Assembly (NCBI GenBank): GCA_934196725.1
Contig: CAKPWR010000006.1
Span: 1 to 58,689 of the forward strand
Length of the DNA: 58,689 nucleotides
Reading direction: 5' to 3'
From: an uncultured Prevotella sp.
GTDB lineage: Bacteria > Bacteroidota > Bacteroidia > Bacteroidales > Bacteroidaceae
Part shown: in pieces, positions 36,153 through 44,638 of the stretch
How the letters are laid out: every line of letters begins with the position of its first letter
Position numbering within the stretch: the stretch's first letter is position 1
The notes under the pieces: model-generated
The model's database searches: none
The model's input: the letters and a program-made list of their open reading frames with translations, nothing else
Told to the model about the DNA's origin: nothing
Position numbers and translations under genes: made by a program

Positions 36153-37535
36153 TTACATCAGGTGGAAGAATCTCAGCACATCATTCAAGTTGGCTACAAC
36201 GAGCAGGAGGAGGAGAATAGCGAAACCGACATACTCGGCACGCTCCATGAACTTATCGCCCGGCTTGCGACCCGTAATGATCTCGTAAAGGAGGAAGAAC
36301 ACGTGTCCACCATCCAATGCAGGAATAGGAAGAATGTTCATGAACGCCAGGATAATGCTCAGGAAAGCGGTCATCATCCAGAAGGCGTGCCAATCCCACA
36401 TAGAAGGGAACAAGCTACCCAGGGCTCCGAAACCACCCAGACTCTTGGCGCCTTCCTTGGTAAAGACATACTTCATATCGCCTACATAGCCCGACAATAC
36501 ATTCCAACCATACTTGATACCCGCAGGGAAGCTCTGGAAGAAGCCGTAGCTGATATGGGTAACCTTGTAATCCTGAAGGACAGGATGATTGTAGAAGCCA
36601 AACTTTACACCGTTCTCGGTAGACTGCAGCATGACACTGTTCTTCAAAGTATCGCCAGATGCCTTGAGATAAGTAACCTGAGCTGTCAATGCCTTCACGC
36701 TGTCCTGATGAGAAGAGGTAGAGGCGAGAACATCATTAATGCGTCCCAGTTCCAACTGGAAATCATTGAAAGAATCCAACTTCTTGCCGTTCAGAGCGAG
36801 AATCTTATCGCCCTTTGCCAAGCCCAGCTTGCTGGCAGGAGAATCCTTCTTCACACTGTCAATCTGCAATGGCAGATAAATCTCTACGAAACGAGGGCTC
36901 TCCTTGATCATGCTGAGCATGTCGAGGTCGCCTGGCAGATTGAGACTCATCGGCTTGCCGCCACGGATGATATCTACACGAGTGGCTGTAGAAAGATCGC
37001 GATACATGTCGCCATCAAAGGTCTTGAAAGCTCCGAACTCTGTTCCCACGAGAATATCATGGTCCTGGAAACCCAATGCCTTTGCCTCGGTATTAAACTT
37101 CATTCCCTGAGTCATATCCTTGGTAGCCACATAATCATCGCCCCAATGGAAAAGAATCATAGAATAGATGAAGAGCGCCAACACGAAGTTAACCAGCACA
37201 CCACCAATCATAATCAGCAATCGCTGCCATGCCGGCTTGCTGCGGAATTCGAAAGGCTGCTCAGGCTGTTTCATCTGCTCAGTATCGAAACTCTCATCTA
37301 TCATACCCGAAATCTTACAATATCCTCCGAGCGGCAACCATCCCAAGCCATAGGTGGTATCCGAATTCTTTGGCTTGAACTCGAAGAGATGGAACCAAGG
37401 GTCGAAGAACAGATAGAACTTCTCTACTCTTACACCAAAGAGCTTGGAGAAGAAGAAGTGTCCGCCCTCATGGAGCAACACCAAGATGGAAAGCGACAGC
37501 ATCAACTGCAACGCTTTGATCAAAAATACTTCCAT
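36153..37535 (-). CDS. rseP: Site-2 intramembrane metalloprotease RseP
   Basis: A 460-residue membrane protein. The zinc motif HEGGHF lies in the first membrane helix (about 22-27) and the second site NILPIPALDGGH near the C-terminus (about 400). Between them are PDZ domains (for example SPASKLGLAKGDKILALNGKKL). RseP cuts membrane-anchored anti-sigma factors and signal peptides within the membrane, which in Bacteroidota can release ECF sigma factors. It is the last gene of the run DUF4290-murA-rimM-dxr-rseP, separated from dxr by a heptad-repeat spacer. Confidence 0.95.
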   Translation of the reverse strand: MEVFLIKALQLMLSLSILVLLHEGGHFFFSKLFGVRVEKFYLFFDPWFHLFEFKPKNSDTTYGLGWLPLGGYCKISGMIDESFDTEQMKQPEQPFEFRSKPAWQRLLIMIGGVLVNFVLALFIYSMILFHWGDDYVATKDMTQGMKFNTEAKALGFQDHDILVGTEFGAFKTFDGDMYRDLSTATRVDIIRGGKPMSLNLPGDLDMLSMIKESPRFVEIYLPLQIDSVKKDSPASKLGLAKGDKILALNGKKLDSFNDFQLELGRINDVLASTSSHQDSVKALTAQVTYLKASGDTLKNSVMLQSTENGVKFGFYNHPVLQDYKVTHISYGFFQSFPAGIKYGWNVLSGYVGDMKYVFTKEGAKSLGGFGALGSLFPSMWDWHAFWMMTAFLSIILAFMNILPIPALDGGHVFFLLYEIITGRKPGDKFMERAEYVGFAILLLLLVVANLNDVLRFFHLM

Positions 37536-37540
37536 TTATT

Positions 37541-37592
37541 TACTTTAAACTTATTTACTTTGAACTTTGAGATTTGAACTTTGAACTTTATG
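37541..37592. repeat. Heptad repeat, ACTTTGA family (rseP-dxr gap)
   Basis: Degenerate 7-mers of ACTTTGA/ACTTTAA. The same family lies at 38821-38865, 39437-39468 and, inverted, 43933-43966. Confidence 0.8.
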
Positions 37593-37659
37593 ATGAGTCC
37601 TACGTTCTGCGTTCCTAGTAATTCTACATTATTAATTATTAATTCTACATTATAAATTA

Positions 37660-38820
37660 TTACCTATGCATCAGCTCCGTTGCAATGCGGCGAGCCTCAG
37701 CATCCGTCTGCAGATAGACATCGAGATCAGGATTGCTGTCGAAAGTAGCCTTTTCCATGGTCTCCTCGATGATGTCTGCCATCTGTAGGAATCCACATTC
37801 GCCCTTGCGGAAGCCGGCATTCACAATCTCGTTGGCTGCATTCACGATGCACGACATGTTGCCACCCTTCCTGATGGCATCAAAGGCAAGCTGCAGGCAC
37901 TTGAACTTCTTGTAATCAGGCTCGAAGAACTGCAGATCCTGTGCCTTGAAGAGGTCGAGACGCTCACCATCGAGATGCAGACGCTGAGGGAAAGAGAAGG
38001 CATACTGGATAGGCAGACGCATATCAGGAACACCCAACTGAGCCTTCACGGCTCCATCGGCAAACTGTACGGCACTATGCACGATGCTCTGCGGATGAAT
38101 CAACACTTCTATCTTGTCGGCAGGAACACCAAAAAGCCATTTCGCTTCTGTCACCTCGAAACCCTTGTTCATGAGCGAAGCCGAATCGATGGTAATCTTG
38201 GCTCCCATATCCCATGTAGGATGCTTGAGGGCATCGGCAGCTGTAACCTTCTCCAACTGCTCGTGAGTAAAATTGCGGAATGGTCCGCCCGAACAGGTAA
38301 GGAGGAGTTTCTCTACCTCATTGTCGCCCTCGCCTACCAGACTCTGGAAGATGGCGCTATGCTCACTGTCTACCGGAAGGATAGGCACATGATATTCCTG
38401 GGCAAGATTACATATCAACTCGCCTGCCACCACGAGGGTTTCCTTGTTGGCAAGACAAATTTTCTTACGAGCCTTGATGGCATGGATAGTCGGCTCCAAG
38501 CCTGAAAAACCCACCATAGAAGCCAGCACCATATCGATAGGCTCAGCCTGTACGATGTCGCAAAGAGCCTTGGCACCTGCATAAACCTTGATATCAGGCT
38601 CATCGCTCAGCATATCCAGCAATTCCTCGTAGTGGTTCTCATTAGCAATCACTACGGCAGCAGGATGGAACTTATGTGCCTGTTCGGCAAGTTCCTTCAC
38701 CCGGTTATTGGCAGTAAGGCAGTATACCTCGTAAAGGTCGCTATGCTGCTCGATGACATCGAGCGCCTGCGTGCCGATACTGCCGGTAGAACCGAGAATA
38801 CATATCTGTTGTTTCTTCAT
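37660..38820 (-). CDS. dxr: 1-deoxy-D-xylulose 5-phosphate reductoisomerase
   Basis: A 386-residue enzyme of normal length that makes 2-C-methyl-D-erythritol 4-phosphate, the second step of the MEP isoprenoid pathway. Visible: NADPH-binding GSTGSIGTQ (10-18), LANKETLV, PVDSEHSAIFQ and CSGGPFR of the metal and substrate site, and HPTWDMGAKITIDSASLMNKG. Cytoplasmic. In the conserved housekeeping run upstream of rseP. It is the target of fosmidomycin in other bacteria. Confidence 0.97.
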   Translation of the reverse strand: MKKQQICILGSTGSIGTQALDVIEQHSDLYEVYCLTANNRVKELAEQAHKFHPAAVVIANENHYEELLDMLSDEPDIKVYAGAKALCDIVQAEPIDMVLASMVGFSGLEPTIHAIKARKKICLANKETLVVAGELICNLAQEYHVPILPVDSEHSAIFQSLVGEGDNEVEKLLLTCSGGPFRNFTHEQLEKVTAADALKHPTWDMGAKITIDSASLMNKGFEVTEAKWLFGVPADKIEVLIHPQSIVHSAVQFADGAVKAQLGVPDMRLPIQYAFSFPQRLHLDGERLDLFKAQDLQFFEPDYKKFKCLQLAFDAIRKGGNMSCIVNAANEIVNAGFRKGECGFLQMADIIEETMEKATFDSNPDLDVYLQTDAEARRIATELMHR

Positions 38821-38865
38821 TTACTTTGAAATTATTTACTTTAAACTTTGAACTTTGAACTTTAT
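38821..38865. repeat. Heptad repeat, ACTTTGA family (rimM-dxr gap)
   Basis: ACTTTAA ACTTTGA ACTTTGA ACTTTAT run in the middle, with looser copies before it; lies immediately upstream of dxr on the minus strand. Confidence 0.85.
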
Positions 38866-38881
38866 GATTAGTAAAGCAAAT

Positions 38882-38915
38882 GAATTCTTCACTCTTCGTT
38901 CTTCACTCTTCACTT
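38882..38915. repeat. 34-bp heptad repeat, TTCACTC family (rimM-dxr gap)
   Basis: Same 34-mer as at 19335 and 47837; its last base is the first base of the rimM stop codon complement at 38915. Confidence 0.9.
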
Positions 38916-39436
38916 TATAAGTCGAGCAATCCTTCAGGAATCGCCATTCTGATTTCTTTCTTTTCAGCATTCACCTCTTCGATGAGGTCGTTGCTGGCAG
39001 GGATGAGGATGTCATCACCTTCAGGAGTCGTCACTTCGAAAAGAAGGTTGAGAGTGGAATCATCAACACGATCCAGAGTACCTACCAACTTTCCGCTTAC
39101 GGCATCTACCAGGTTGAAACCGATGATTTCTGCCCAGGTCATGTTCTCACCATCGCTATCCGAAAGGTGGCGTGGGAAGAAGACCTCGCGACCGGTATAG
39201 TTGCGCGCCTGCTCCTGGGTATCAATATCCTCGAATTTTACGAGTACATTCTCATCATTCTTGAAACGATACTCCTCTAAATAGAAAGGTACGAGGATGC
39301 CGTCAATGTCGAGCACCAGATACTCGGCATCCACACGGTCGAAAACATCATCGGTAATGGCAAAGGTTATCTCGCCCTTCACGCCATGAGGCTTTCCCAA
39401 CTTACCTATTTTATATACTTCGTCACGTCTTATCAT
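38915..39436 (-). CDS. rimM: 16S rRNA processing protein RimM
   Basis: A 173-residue ribosome maturation factor: N-terminal RimM domain with GKPHGVKGEI (13-22) and a C-terminal PRC-barrel (about 95-170, WAEIIGFNLVDAVSGKLVG). It assists assembly of the 30S head. Normal length. Between murA (31 nt upstream) and dxr; both gaps contain heptad repeats, yet the order is the usual Bacteroidota one and suggests co-transcription. Confidence 0.95.
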   Translation of the reverse strand: MIRRDEVYKIGKLGKPHGVKGEITFAITDDVFDRVDAEYLVLDIDGILVPFYLEEYRFKNDENVLVKFEDIDTQEQARNYTGREVFFPRHLSDSDGENMTWAEIIGFNLVDAVSGKLVGTLDRVDDSTLNLLFEVTTPEGDDILIPASNDLIEEVNAEKKEIRMAIPEGLLDL

Positions 39437-39468
39437 TTAACTTTGAACTTGGAATTTTGAACTTTACT
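39437..39468. repeat. Heptad repeat, ACTTTGA family (murA-rimM gap)
   Basis: About four degenerate 7-mers (ACTTTGA ACTTGGA ATTTTGA ACTTTAC) fill the entire gap between the two genes. Confidence 0.75.
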
Positions 39469-40778
39469 TAGTCGCAGACACGGGTAATCTTAGCACCCAG
39501 CGCATTGAGGCGATGCTCGATATCCTCGTAACCACGGTCTATCTGAGCGATATTCTCGATGCGGCTGGTACCGTTGGCACTCATGGCAGCAATCAGCAGG
39601 GCGATACCGGCACGGATATCAGGACTGCTCATTCTGCCGGCACGCAACCTGATTTTATGATCGTGACCAACAACCACGGCACGATGAGGATCACAGAGGA
39701 TAATCTGCGCACCCATATCTATCAGCTTATCTACGAAGAAGAGACGACTCTCGAACATCTTCTGATGGAAAAGCACACTGCCACGAGCCTGGGTAGCCAC
39801 CACGAGGAGTACCGAAAGAAGGTCTGGCGTAAGTCCAGGCCATGGAGCATCCGCAAGCGTCATGATGGTACCGTCGATAAACGAATCTATCACATAATGC
39901 TTCTGCTCCGGAATAACGAGGTCATCGCCCTCTACCTTGATTTTCACACCGAGACGGCGGAAAGAATCAGGAATGATACCGAGATCCCTGACCGAAACAT
40001 CCTTGATACGGATACCGGCACCACACATGGCAGCCATTCCGATAAACGAACCCACCTCAATCATATCAGGCAGAATGCGATGGCTGGCACCATGCAACTT
40101 CTTAACGCCCACGATGGTAATCAGATTGCTGGCAATGCCGCTGATCTGGGCTCCCATCGCATTGAGCAGATGGCAGAGCTGCTGGATATATGGTTCGCAA
40201 GCTGCATTGTAAATGGTAGTAGTACCCTCAGCCAGGACAGAAGCCATGATGATATTGGCAGTTCCCGTAACCGATGCCTCATCGAGCAACATATAGCAAC
40301 CCTTGAGCTTCTTAGCCTGAATCTGATACACATTGCGTTCCTCATCGTGCACAAAGGTAGCACCCAGATACTTGAATCCCAGAAAATGGGTATCGAGACG
40401 GCGACGACCAATCTTGTCGCCACCAGGCTTGGCAATGGTAGCCTTACCGCATCTTCCTAGCAGCGGGCCAAACATGAGCACACTGCCACGAAGGGAAGAA
40501 CATTTCTTCACAAACTCCAGACTATCGAGATAATCCAGATTCAGTTCGTCACTCTGGAAGGTATAGTCGTGACGGCTATGCTGCGTAACCTTCACACCTA
40601 TTTCCTTGAGCAACTTGATGAGGTTGTTCACATCCAATATATCCGGCACATTATTAATGCGCACAGGCTCATCGGTAAGGATGGTGGTACAGATTACCTC
40701 CAGCGCCTCGTTCTTGGCGCCCTGGGGGGTGATAGTGCCCTGGAGCGGATGTCCGCCCTCTATAATGAAAGACTCCAT
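39468..40778 (-). CDS. murA: UDP-N-acetylglucosamine 1-carboxyvinyltransferase, Asp-type active site
   Basis: A 436-residue MurA of normal length, catalysing the first committed step of peptidoglycan synthesis (enolpyruvyl transfer to UDP-GlcNAc) in the cytoplasm. The fold signatures are present (GAKNEAL at 20-26, LRGSVLMFGPLLGR, DTHFLGF). In the catalytic loop, which reads PGGC in E. coli, this protein has PGGDKIGRRRLDTH with Asp121 where the fosfomycin-modified Cys would be. A Cys-to-Asp MurA stays active and is insensitive to fosfomycin. Second gene of the DUF4290-murA-rimM-dxr-rseP run. Confidence 0.95.
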   Translation of the reverse strand: MESFIIEGGHPLQGTITPQGAKNEALEVICTTILTDEPVRINNVPDILDVNNLIKLLKEIGVKVTQHSRHDYTFQSDELNLDYLDSLEFVKKCSSLRGSVLMFGPLLGRCGKATIAKPGGDKIGRRRLDTHFLGFKYLGATFVHDEERNVYQIQAKKLKGCYMLLDEASVTGTANIIMASVLAEGTTTIYNAACEPYIQQLCHLLNAMGAQISGIASNLITIVGVKKLHGASHRILPDMIEVGSFIGMAAMCGAGIRIKDVSVRDLGIIPDSFRRLGVKIKVEGDDLVIPEQKHYVIDSFIDGTIMTLADAPWPGLTPDLLSVLLVVATQARGSVLFHQKMFESRLFFVDKLIDMGAQIILCDPHRAVVVGHDHKIRLRAGRMSSPDIRAGIALLIAAMSANGTSRIENIAQIDRGYEDIEHRLNALGAKITRVCD

Positions 40779-40799
40779 AGAATTCTATTTAATAATGTG

Positions 40800-41417
40800 T
40801 TACTTATTTCTCTTTTTACCGTTGTTATTATTATTGTAAGGCACATCACGGATAGGGGCAAACTTAAAAGTGTCCAGATCCAACTGTATCTTACCATGAG
40901 TATAGCGGGCTAGATCCGAAGCCACCTTCTCCTCGTCAGCCGAACCATGACTCCACTGCATCAGGTCGCGTCGCATCTGATTGGCTGTCAATTCTACAAG
41001 CGCATCACGCTCTGCTCCCGGCTCCATGTGTTCAAGCTTTTCAAACACACCGAACATCATGGCTCCATAATGGCGCACAGGGATTCGCTTCATCGGATAG
41101 TCCATAGGCTCTGGTTTCTTGGCAATCTGAGCAGCATGAGCTATATCGTAAGGATAGTCGATATCCAGCTGGAATCCGCTCATGATGGCAAGATGATCCC
41201 AGAACTTACGGTCTTTCTCTGCCAGCGACATTCCCTCAGGGAACATACGTTTCATGATACTGACGATGGACTCAGCACAACGCTGGCGCTCATTGCGGTC
41301 GGTGAGCGTCAGACAGTGATCCACCATCTTCTGGATTTCGCGGCCATATTCCGGCAGCACGAGTTTCTCTCGCTGTGTATTGTAATCTAATCCTTGTATA
41401 TTCATATTCTTCTTCAT
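40800..41417 (-). CDS. DUF4290 family protein
   Basis: A 205-residue, largely helical cytoplasmic protein (opening INIQGLDYN-like NIQGLDYNTQREKLVLPEYG, then MVDHCLTLTDRNERQRCAESIVSIMKRMFP), the DUF4290 family found next to murA in Bacteroidota. Its function is unknown. It ends 21 nt before murA and may head the operon. Two in-frame starts four codons apart (41417 and 41405) cannot be separated. The C-terminus ends in an Asn-rich basic tail (YNNNNNGKKRNK). Confidence 0.88.
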   Translation of the reverse strand: MKKNMNIQGLDYNTQREKLVLPEYGREIQKMVDHCLTLTDRNERQRCAESIVSIMKRMFPEGMSLAEKDRKFWDHLAIMSGFQLDIDYPYDIAHAAQIAKKPEPMDYPMKRIPVRHYGAMMFGVFEKLEHMEPGAERDALVELTANQMRRDLMQWSHGSADEEKVASDLARYTHGKIQLDLDTFKFAPIRDVPYNNNNNGKKRNK

Positions 41418-41461
41418 CTAATTATTTTAATATAGTCAATGCGCTCATGGATGAGAGCCGC

Positions 41462-42154
41462 TTAAATTAATTTCTTCGGCATCTTGGCAACGAAGTCCTT
41501 GAGATAGAAAGGCACGAAATAGGCCACATCCTCAAACTTGCCTTCTACAAATCGCTTCTCAGCCAACGGAGCCATGTTCTTCGCCAATGGTTCAATGCCC
41601 TCTACGAGGTGAGCGTTAGGATGATTGATGGTCTCCATACACTTGGCAGCACCATTGCCAAAGAAGTATACATGATGCTGATCGAGGTACTCTCTGTAAG
41701 TATCAACATCAACAATATCAGCCTGGATAGGGCGAACCACCTTCAAGGCGCGGTCGAGCACTTCGGCATAAACCTCCATGCGACGGGCGTCGAGCATAGG
41801 TACGATGAGGGCGTCTTCCTCTTCTGGATGTTCGCCTAGCAATACAGGCACAGCCATCAGTTCAAGGGTTGGTACTGCAATAAGCTTCACACCACGACCA
41901 TAACAAATGCCCTTCGCCATACTCACACCGATACGCAATCCGGTATAGGAGCCAGGACCACAACTTACAGCCACAGCCTCTAATGGAAGACCATGGGAAT
42001 CGAGGAAATCAAGAGCCTCATCAACAAACACACCCAACTTAACTGCATGGTTAGGACCAGTGTGATCTTCCTGGTTGAAAATCACCTGTCCACTATCACT
42101 AATTGCCACTGAGCACACGTCCGTACTCGTCTCAATATTCAAAATACACGACAT
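41462..42154 (-). CDS. tsaB: tRNA threonylcarbamoyladenosine biosynthesis protein TsaB
   Basis: A 230-residue ASKHA-fold protein: NIETSTDVCSVAIS (6-19), CGPGSYTGLRIGVSMAKGIC, and VPMLDARRMEVYAEV are typical of TsaB, the scaffold partner of TsaD in the t6A37 tRNA modification. Length is normal. It has its own TAnnTTTG promoter at 42184-42191, divergent from yicC. Confidence 0.95.
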   Translation of the reverse strand: MSCILNIETSTDVCSVAISDSGQVIFNQEDHTGPNHAVKLGVFVDEALDFLDSHGLPLEAVAVSCGPGSYTGLRIGVSMAKGICYGRGVKLIAVPTLELMAVPVLLGEHPEEEDALIVPMLDARRMEVYAEVLDRALKVVRPIQADIVDVDTYREYLDQHHVYFFGNGAAKCMETINHPNAHLVEGIEPLAKNMAPLAEKRFVEGKFEDVAYFVPFYLKDFVAKMPKKLI

Positions 42155-42183
42155 AATTTAAAAATATATTCTTAAATAAGTTG

Positions 42184-42221
42184 CAAATATACGCATTTTC
42201 TCGCTTTTTTTTGTACTTTTG
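42184..42221. promoter_or_regulatory. Divergent promoter pair for tsaB and yicC
   Basis: TATATTTG on the minus strand (42191-42184) serves tsaB; TACTTTTG on the plus strand (42214-42221) serves yicC. The plus element decides the yicC start, since an upstream in-frame ATG at 42219 overlaps it. Confidence 0.65.
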
Positions 42222-42245
42222 CAGAAATTTAACGCGAAAGATTAT

Positions 42246-43124
42246 ATGATACAGTCAATGACAGGCTTCGGAAAAGCTACCGCGGCCTACAAAACAAAGA
42301 AGATTAATGTAGAGATAAAGTCATTAAATAGCAAGAATCTAGACCTCTCTACACGTATAGCTCCACTCTACAGAGAGAAGGAGATGGAAATTCGTCAGCA
42401 CATCGCTAAGTCATTGGAAAGAGGCAAGATAGACTTCTCTATTTGGATAGAGAAGGATGCATCTACCGATGCTACGCCTATCAACGGTGCGCTTGTTCAG
42501 AATTATTACCAGCAGATCAAGAAAATATCGGAAGAAACCGGTATTCCTGAGCCAACTGACTGGTACAACTGTCTGTTGCGTCTTCCTGATGTAACAACGA
42601 AGACAGAGGTAGAAGAATTGACTGAAGAGGAGTGGGAGGTTGCAAAAAATGCAATTTGCGAAGCCGTGACCCATCTTCAGGACTTCCGCAAGCAGGAAGG
42701 AGCCGCTCTTCAGAAGAAATTTACCGAGAAAGTGGATAACATCCAGGCTCTCCTGGCTAGCATCGAACCATACGAGAAGGCTCGCGTGGAGAAGATCAGA
42801 CAGAACATCGTTACCGGCTTGCAGCAGATTCCGAATGTGGATTATGACAAGAACCGACTGGAGCAGGAGCTTATCTACTATATCGAGAAGCTCGACATCA
42901 GCGAGGAGAAGCAGCGCCTTGCTAACCATCTGAAGTATTTCCGTGAGACCATGAACGAGGAAGGTCATGGCGTAGGAAAGAAACTCGGTTTCATCGCACA
43001 GGAAATGGGACGCGAAATCAACACCACCGGTTCCAAGAGCAACCAGGCTGAAATGCAGAACATCGTGGTGAAGATGAAGGACGAGCTGGAGCAGATCAAG
43101 GAGCAGGTGCTGAATGCCCTCTAA
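42246..43124 (+). CDS. yicC: YicC-family endoribonuclease
   Basis: A 292-residue protein starting MIQSMTGFGKA, the classic YicC opening, with the C-terminal DUF1732 part GKKLGFIAQEMGREINTTGSKSNQAEMQ. YicC proteins are metal-dependent endoribonucleases, shown in E. coli to affect small-RNA stability. Length is normal. The start at 42246 was preferred over an ATG nine codons upstream that lies in the -7 element. gmk follows after 119 nt, the common yicC-gmk pairing. Confidence 0.93.
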   Translation: MIQSMTGFGKATAAYKTKKINVEIKSLNSKNLDLSTRIAPLYREKEMEIRQHIAKSLERGKIDFSIWIEKDASTDATPINGALVQNYYQQIKKISEETGIPEPTDWYNCLLRLPDVTTKTEVEELTEEEWEVAKNAICEAVTHLQDFRKQEGAALQKKFTEKVDNIQALLASIEPYEKARVEKIRQNIVTGLQQIPNVDYDKNRLEQELIYYIEKLDISEEKQRLANHLKYFRETMNEEGHGVGKKLGFIAQEMGREINTTGSKSNQAEMQNIVVKMKDELEQIKEQVLNAL

Positions 43125-43176
43125 AGAGAACAGCCCTCCCAAAAAGAAAAGCTCCCTCCCGAAAGAGCCCCAAAAG

Positions 43177-43208
43177 AGAGCCCCCGTTCCAGGCGATTCC
43201 ATCGCCTG
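43177..43208. repeat. 32-bp direct repeat with internal hairpin, copy 1
   Basis: Identical to 43869-43900. Within it CCAGGCGAT and ATCGCCTGG form an inverted repeat, complete in this copy (to 43209). Lies in the yicC-gmk gap. Confidence 0.9.
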
Positions 43209-43243
43209 GCAAAAGAATGGCATAAAAAGAAAAAAGAAAAAAA

Positions 43244-43819
43244 ATGAAGAACGGATTATTAATTTTCAGTGCCCCATCGGGCAGTGGTAAGAGTACCATC
43301 GTCAACTGGTTGATGAAAGAACATCCTGAGTTGAAGTTGGCATTCTCTATCAGTTGTACCTCTCGTGCTCCTCGTGGCACAGAGCAGAATGGTGTTGAAT
43401 ATTTCTTCCTCTCTCCAGAGGAGTTTAAGGCTAAGATTGAAGCTGATGAATTCCTGGAATATGAGGAGGTTTACCAGGATAGATTCTACGGCACCTTGAA
43501 GTCGCAGGTAGAAAACCAGCTTGCCAAGGGCGAGTCGGTAATCTTCGACGTTGACGTTAAAGGCGGTGTGAACATCAAGAATTTCTATGGCAACCGTGCC
43601 CTGAGCATCTTTGTTCAACCACCTTCGGTAGAAGAATTGCGCCGCAGACTGGTGGGCCGCAACACCGATGCCCCAGAGGTTATCGAGCAGCGCCTTGCCA
43701 AGGCTAGCTATGAGCTGACCTTCGCTCCCCAGTTCGACCACGTGGTGGTAAACGATGACCTGGAGAAAGCCCAGCAGGAGGTTTATCAGCTCGTTAAAAC
43801 CTTTTTAGACGCAGAATAG
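43244..43819 (+). CDS. gmk: Guanylate kinase
   Basis: A 191-residue enzyme converting GMP to GDP. P-loop APSGSGKST (9-17), GMP-binding SCTSRAPRGTEQNGVEYFF, and VEELRRRLVGRNTDAPEVIEQRL of the lid. Normal length, cytoplasmic. It sits between copies of a 32-bp repeat, in the yicC-gmk-nadD order usual for the phylum. Confidence 0.97.
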   Translation: MKNGLLIFSAPSGSGKSTIVNWLMKEHPELKLAFSISCTSRAPRGTEQNGVEYFFLSPEEFKAKIEADEFLEYEEVYQDRFYGTLKSQVENQLAKGESVIFDVDVKGGVNIKNFYGNRALSIFVQPPSVEELRRRLVGRNTDAPEVIEQRLAKASYELTFAPQFDHVVVNDDLEKAQQEVYQLVKTFLDAE

Positions 43820-43868
43820 CTAAAGCATAAGCAAAGAATAGCTAAAGCGAAGCCAGCTATCAGAAAGC

Positions 43869-43900
43869 AGAGCCCCCGTTCCAGGCGATTCCATCGCCTG
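43869..43900. repeat. 32-bp direct repeat with internal hairpin, copy 2
   Basis: Identical to 43177-43208; lies in the gmk-nadD gap. Confidence 0.9.
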
Positions 43901-43932
43901 TCCAAAAGGCAAATACAGCTAGCTTGCTAATC

Positions 43933-43966
43933 ATAAAGTTCAAAGTTCTATGTTCAAAGTTCAAAG
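43933..43966. repeat. Heptad repeat, TTCAAAG orientation (gmk-nadD gap)
   Basis: TTCAAAG TTCTATG TTCAAAG TTCAAAG, the inverse of the ACTTTGA family. The second unit supplies the nadD start codon at 43950. Confidence 0.85.
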
Positions 43967-44537
43967 TAAGAAAGTAGGAATCTTTGGCGGTAGCTTCAAC
44001 CCCATCCATACCGGCCATATCGCATTGGCGAAAAGCCTATGCGAGAAGGCGGGGCTGGACGAGGTGTGGTTTATGGTATCTCCTATGAACCCGTTTAAAA
44101 AGACCGCTACCGACTTACTCGATGACCATCTGCGACTGGAGATGGTAGAGAAGGCTCTGGAGAAGGAGCCTCAGCTCAAGGCATGCGACTACGAGTTTCG
44201 CCTGCCTAAGCCATCCTATACCTGGCACACGCTGCAAGCCATCAGCCAGGAATTCACAGACATCGAGTTTACGCTGCTGATAGGAGGCGACAACTGGGCA
44301 GCCTTCGACAAGTGGTATCATCATGAAGACATCCTTGCCCACTACCCCATCGTTGTCTATCCCCGTCAGGGAAGCAGCGTGGGCGAAGTGCCTGAGGGCG
44401 TAACAATAGTAGAAACTCCATTGCTCAACATCAGCAGTACCGAGATACGGCAGCGCATCAAAGAAGGAAAGAGTATCGAGGGAATGGTACCGGAGAGCAT
44501 CGAAGAACTGGTTAAAAGAAACTATAACGCCCGATAA
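43950..44537 (+). CDS. nadD: Nicotinate-nucleotide adenylyltransferase
   Basis: A 195-residue NaMN adenylyltransferase of de novo NAD synthesis. Motifs: GIFGGSFNPIHTGH (10-23) and the C-terminal ISSTEIRQRI. The only usable ATG lies within a heptad repeat unit, giving a short extra N-terminus (MFKVQSKK) encoded by repeat DNA. Homologues usually begin about five residues later. The enzyme itself looks intact. Confidence 0.95.
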   Translation: MFKVQSKKVGIFGGSFNPIHTGHIALAKSLCEKAGLDEVWFMVSPMNPFKKTATDLLDDHLRLEMVEKALEKEPQLKACDYEFRLPKPSYTWHTLQAISQEFTDIEFTLLIGGDNWAAFDKWYHHEDILAHYPIVVYPRQGSSVGEVPEGVTIVETPLLNISSTEIRQRIKEGKSIEGMVPESIEELVKRNYNAR

Positions 44538-44638
44538 AAAAGATAACATCCGGGTGTTTGGAAACTTCTGCCTTTTAAAAGCATATAGCGTTTGCTTCAA
44601 AAAACTGTTTACAACATTTTAAACAACAATAGAAAGAT

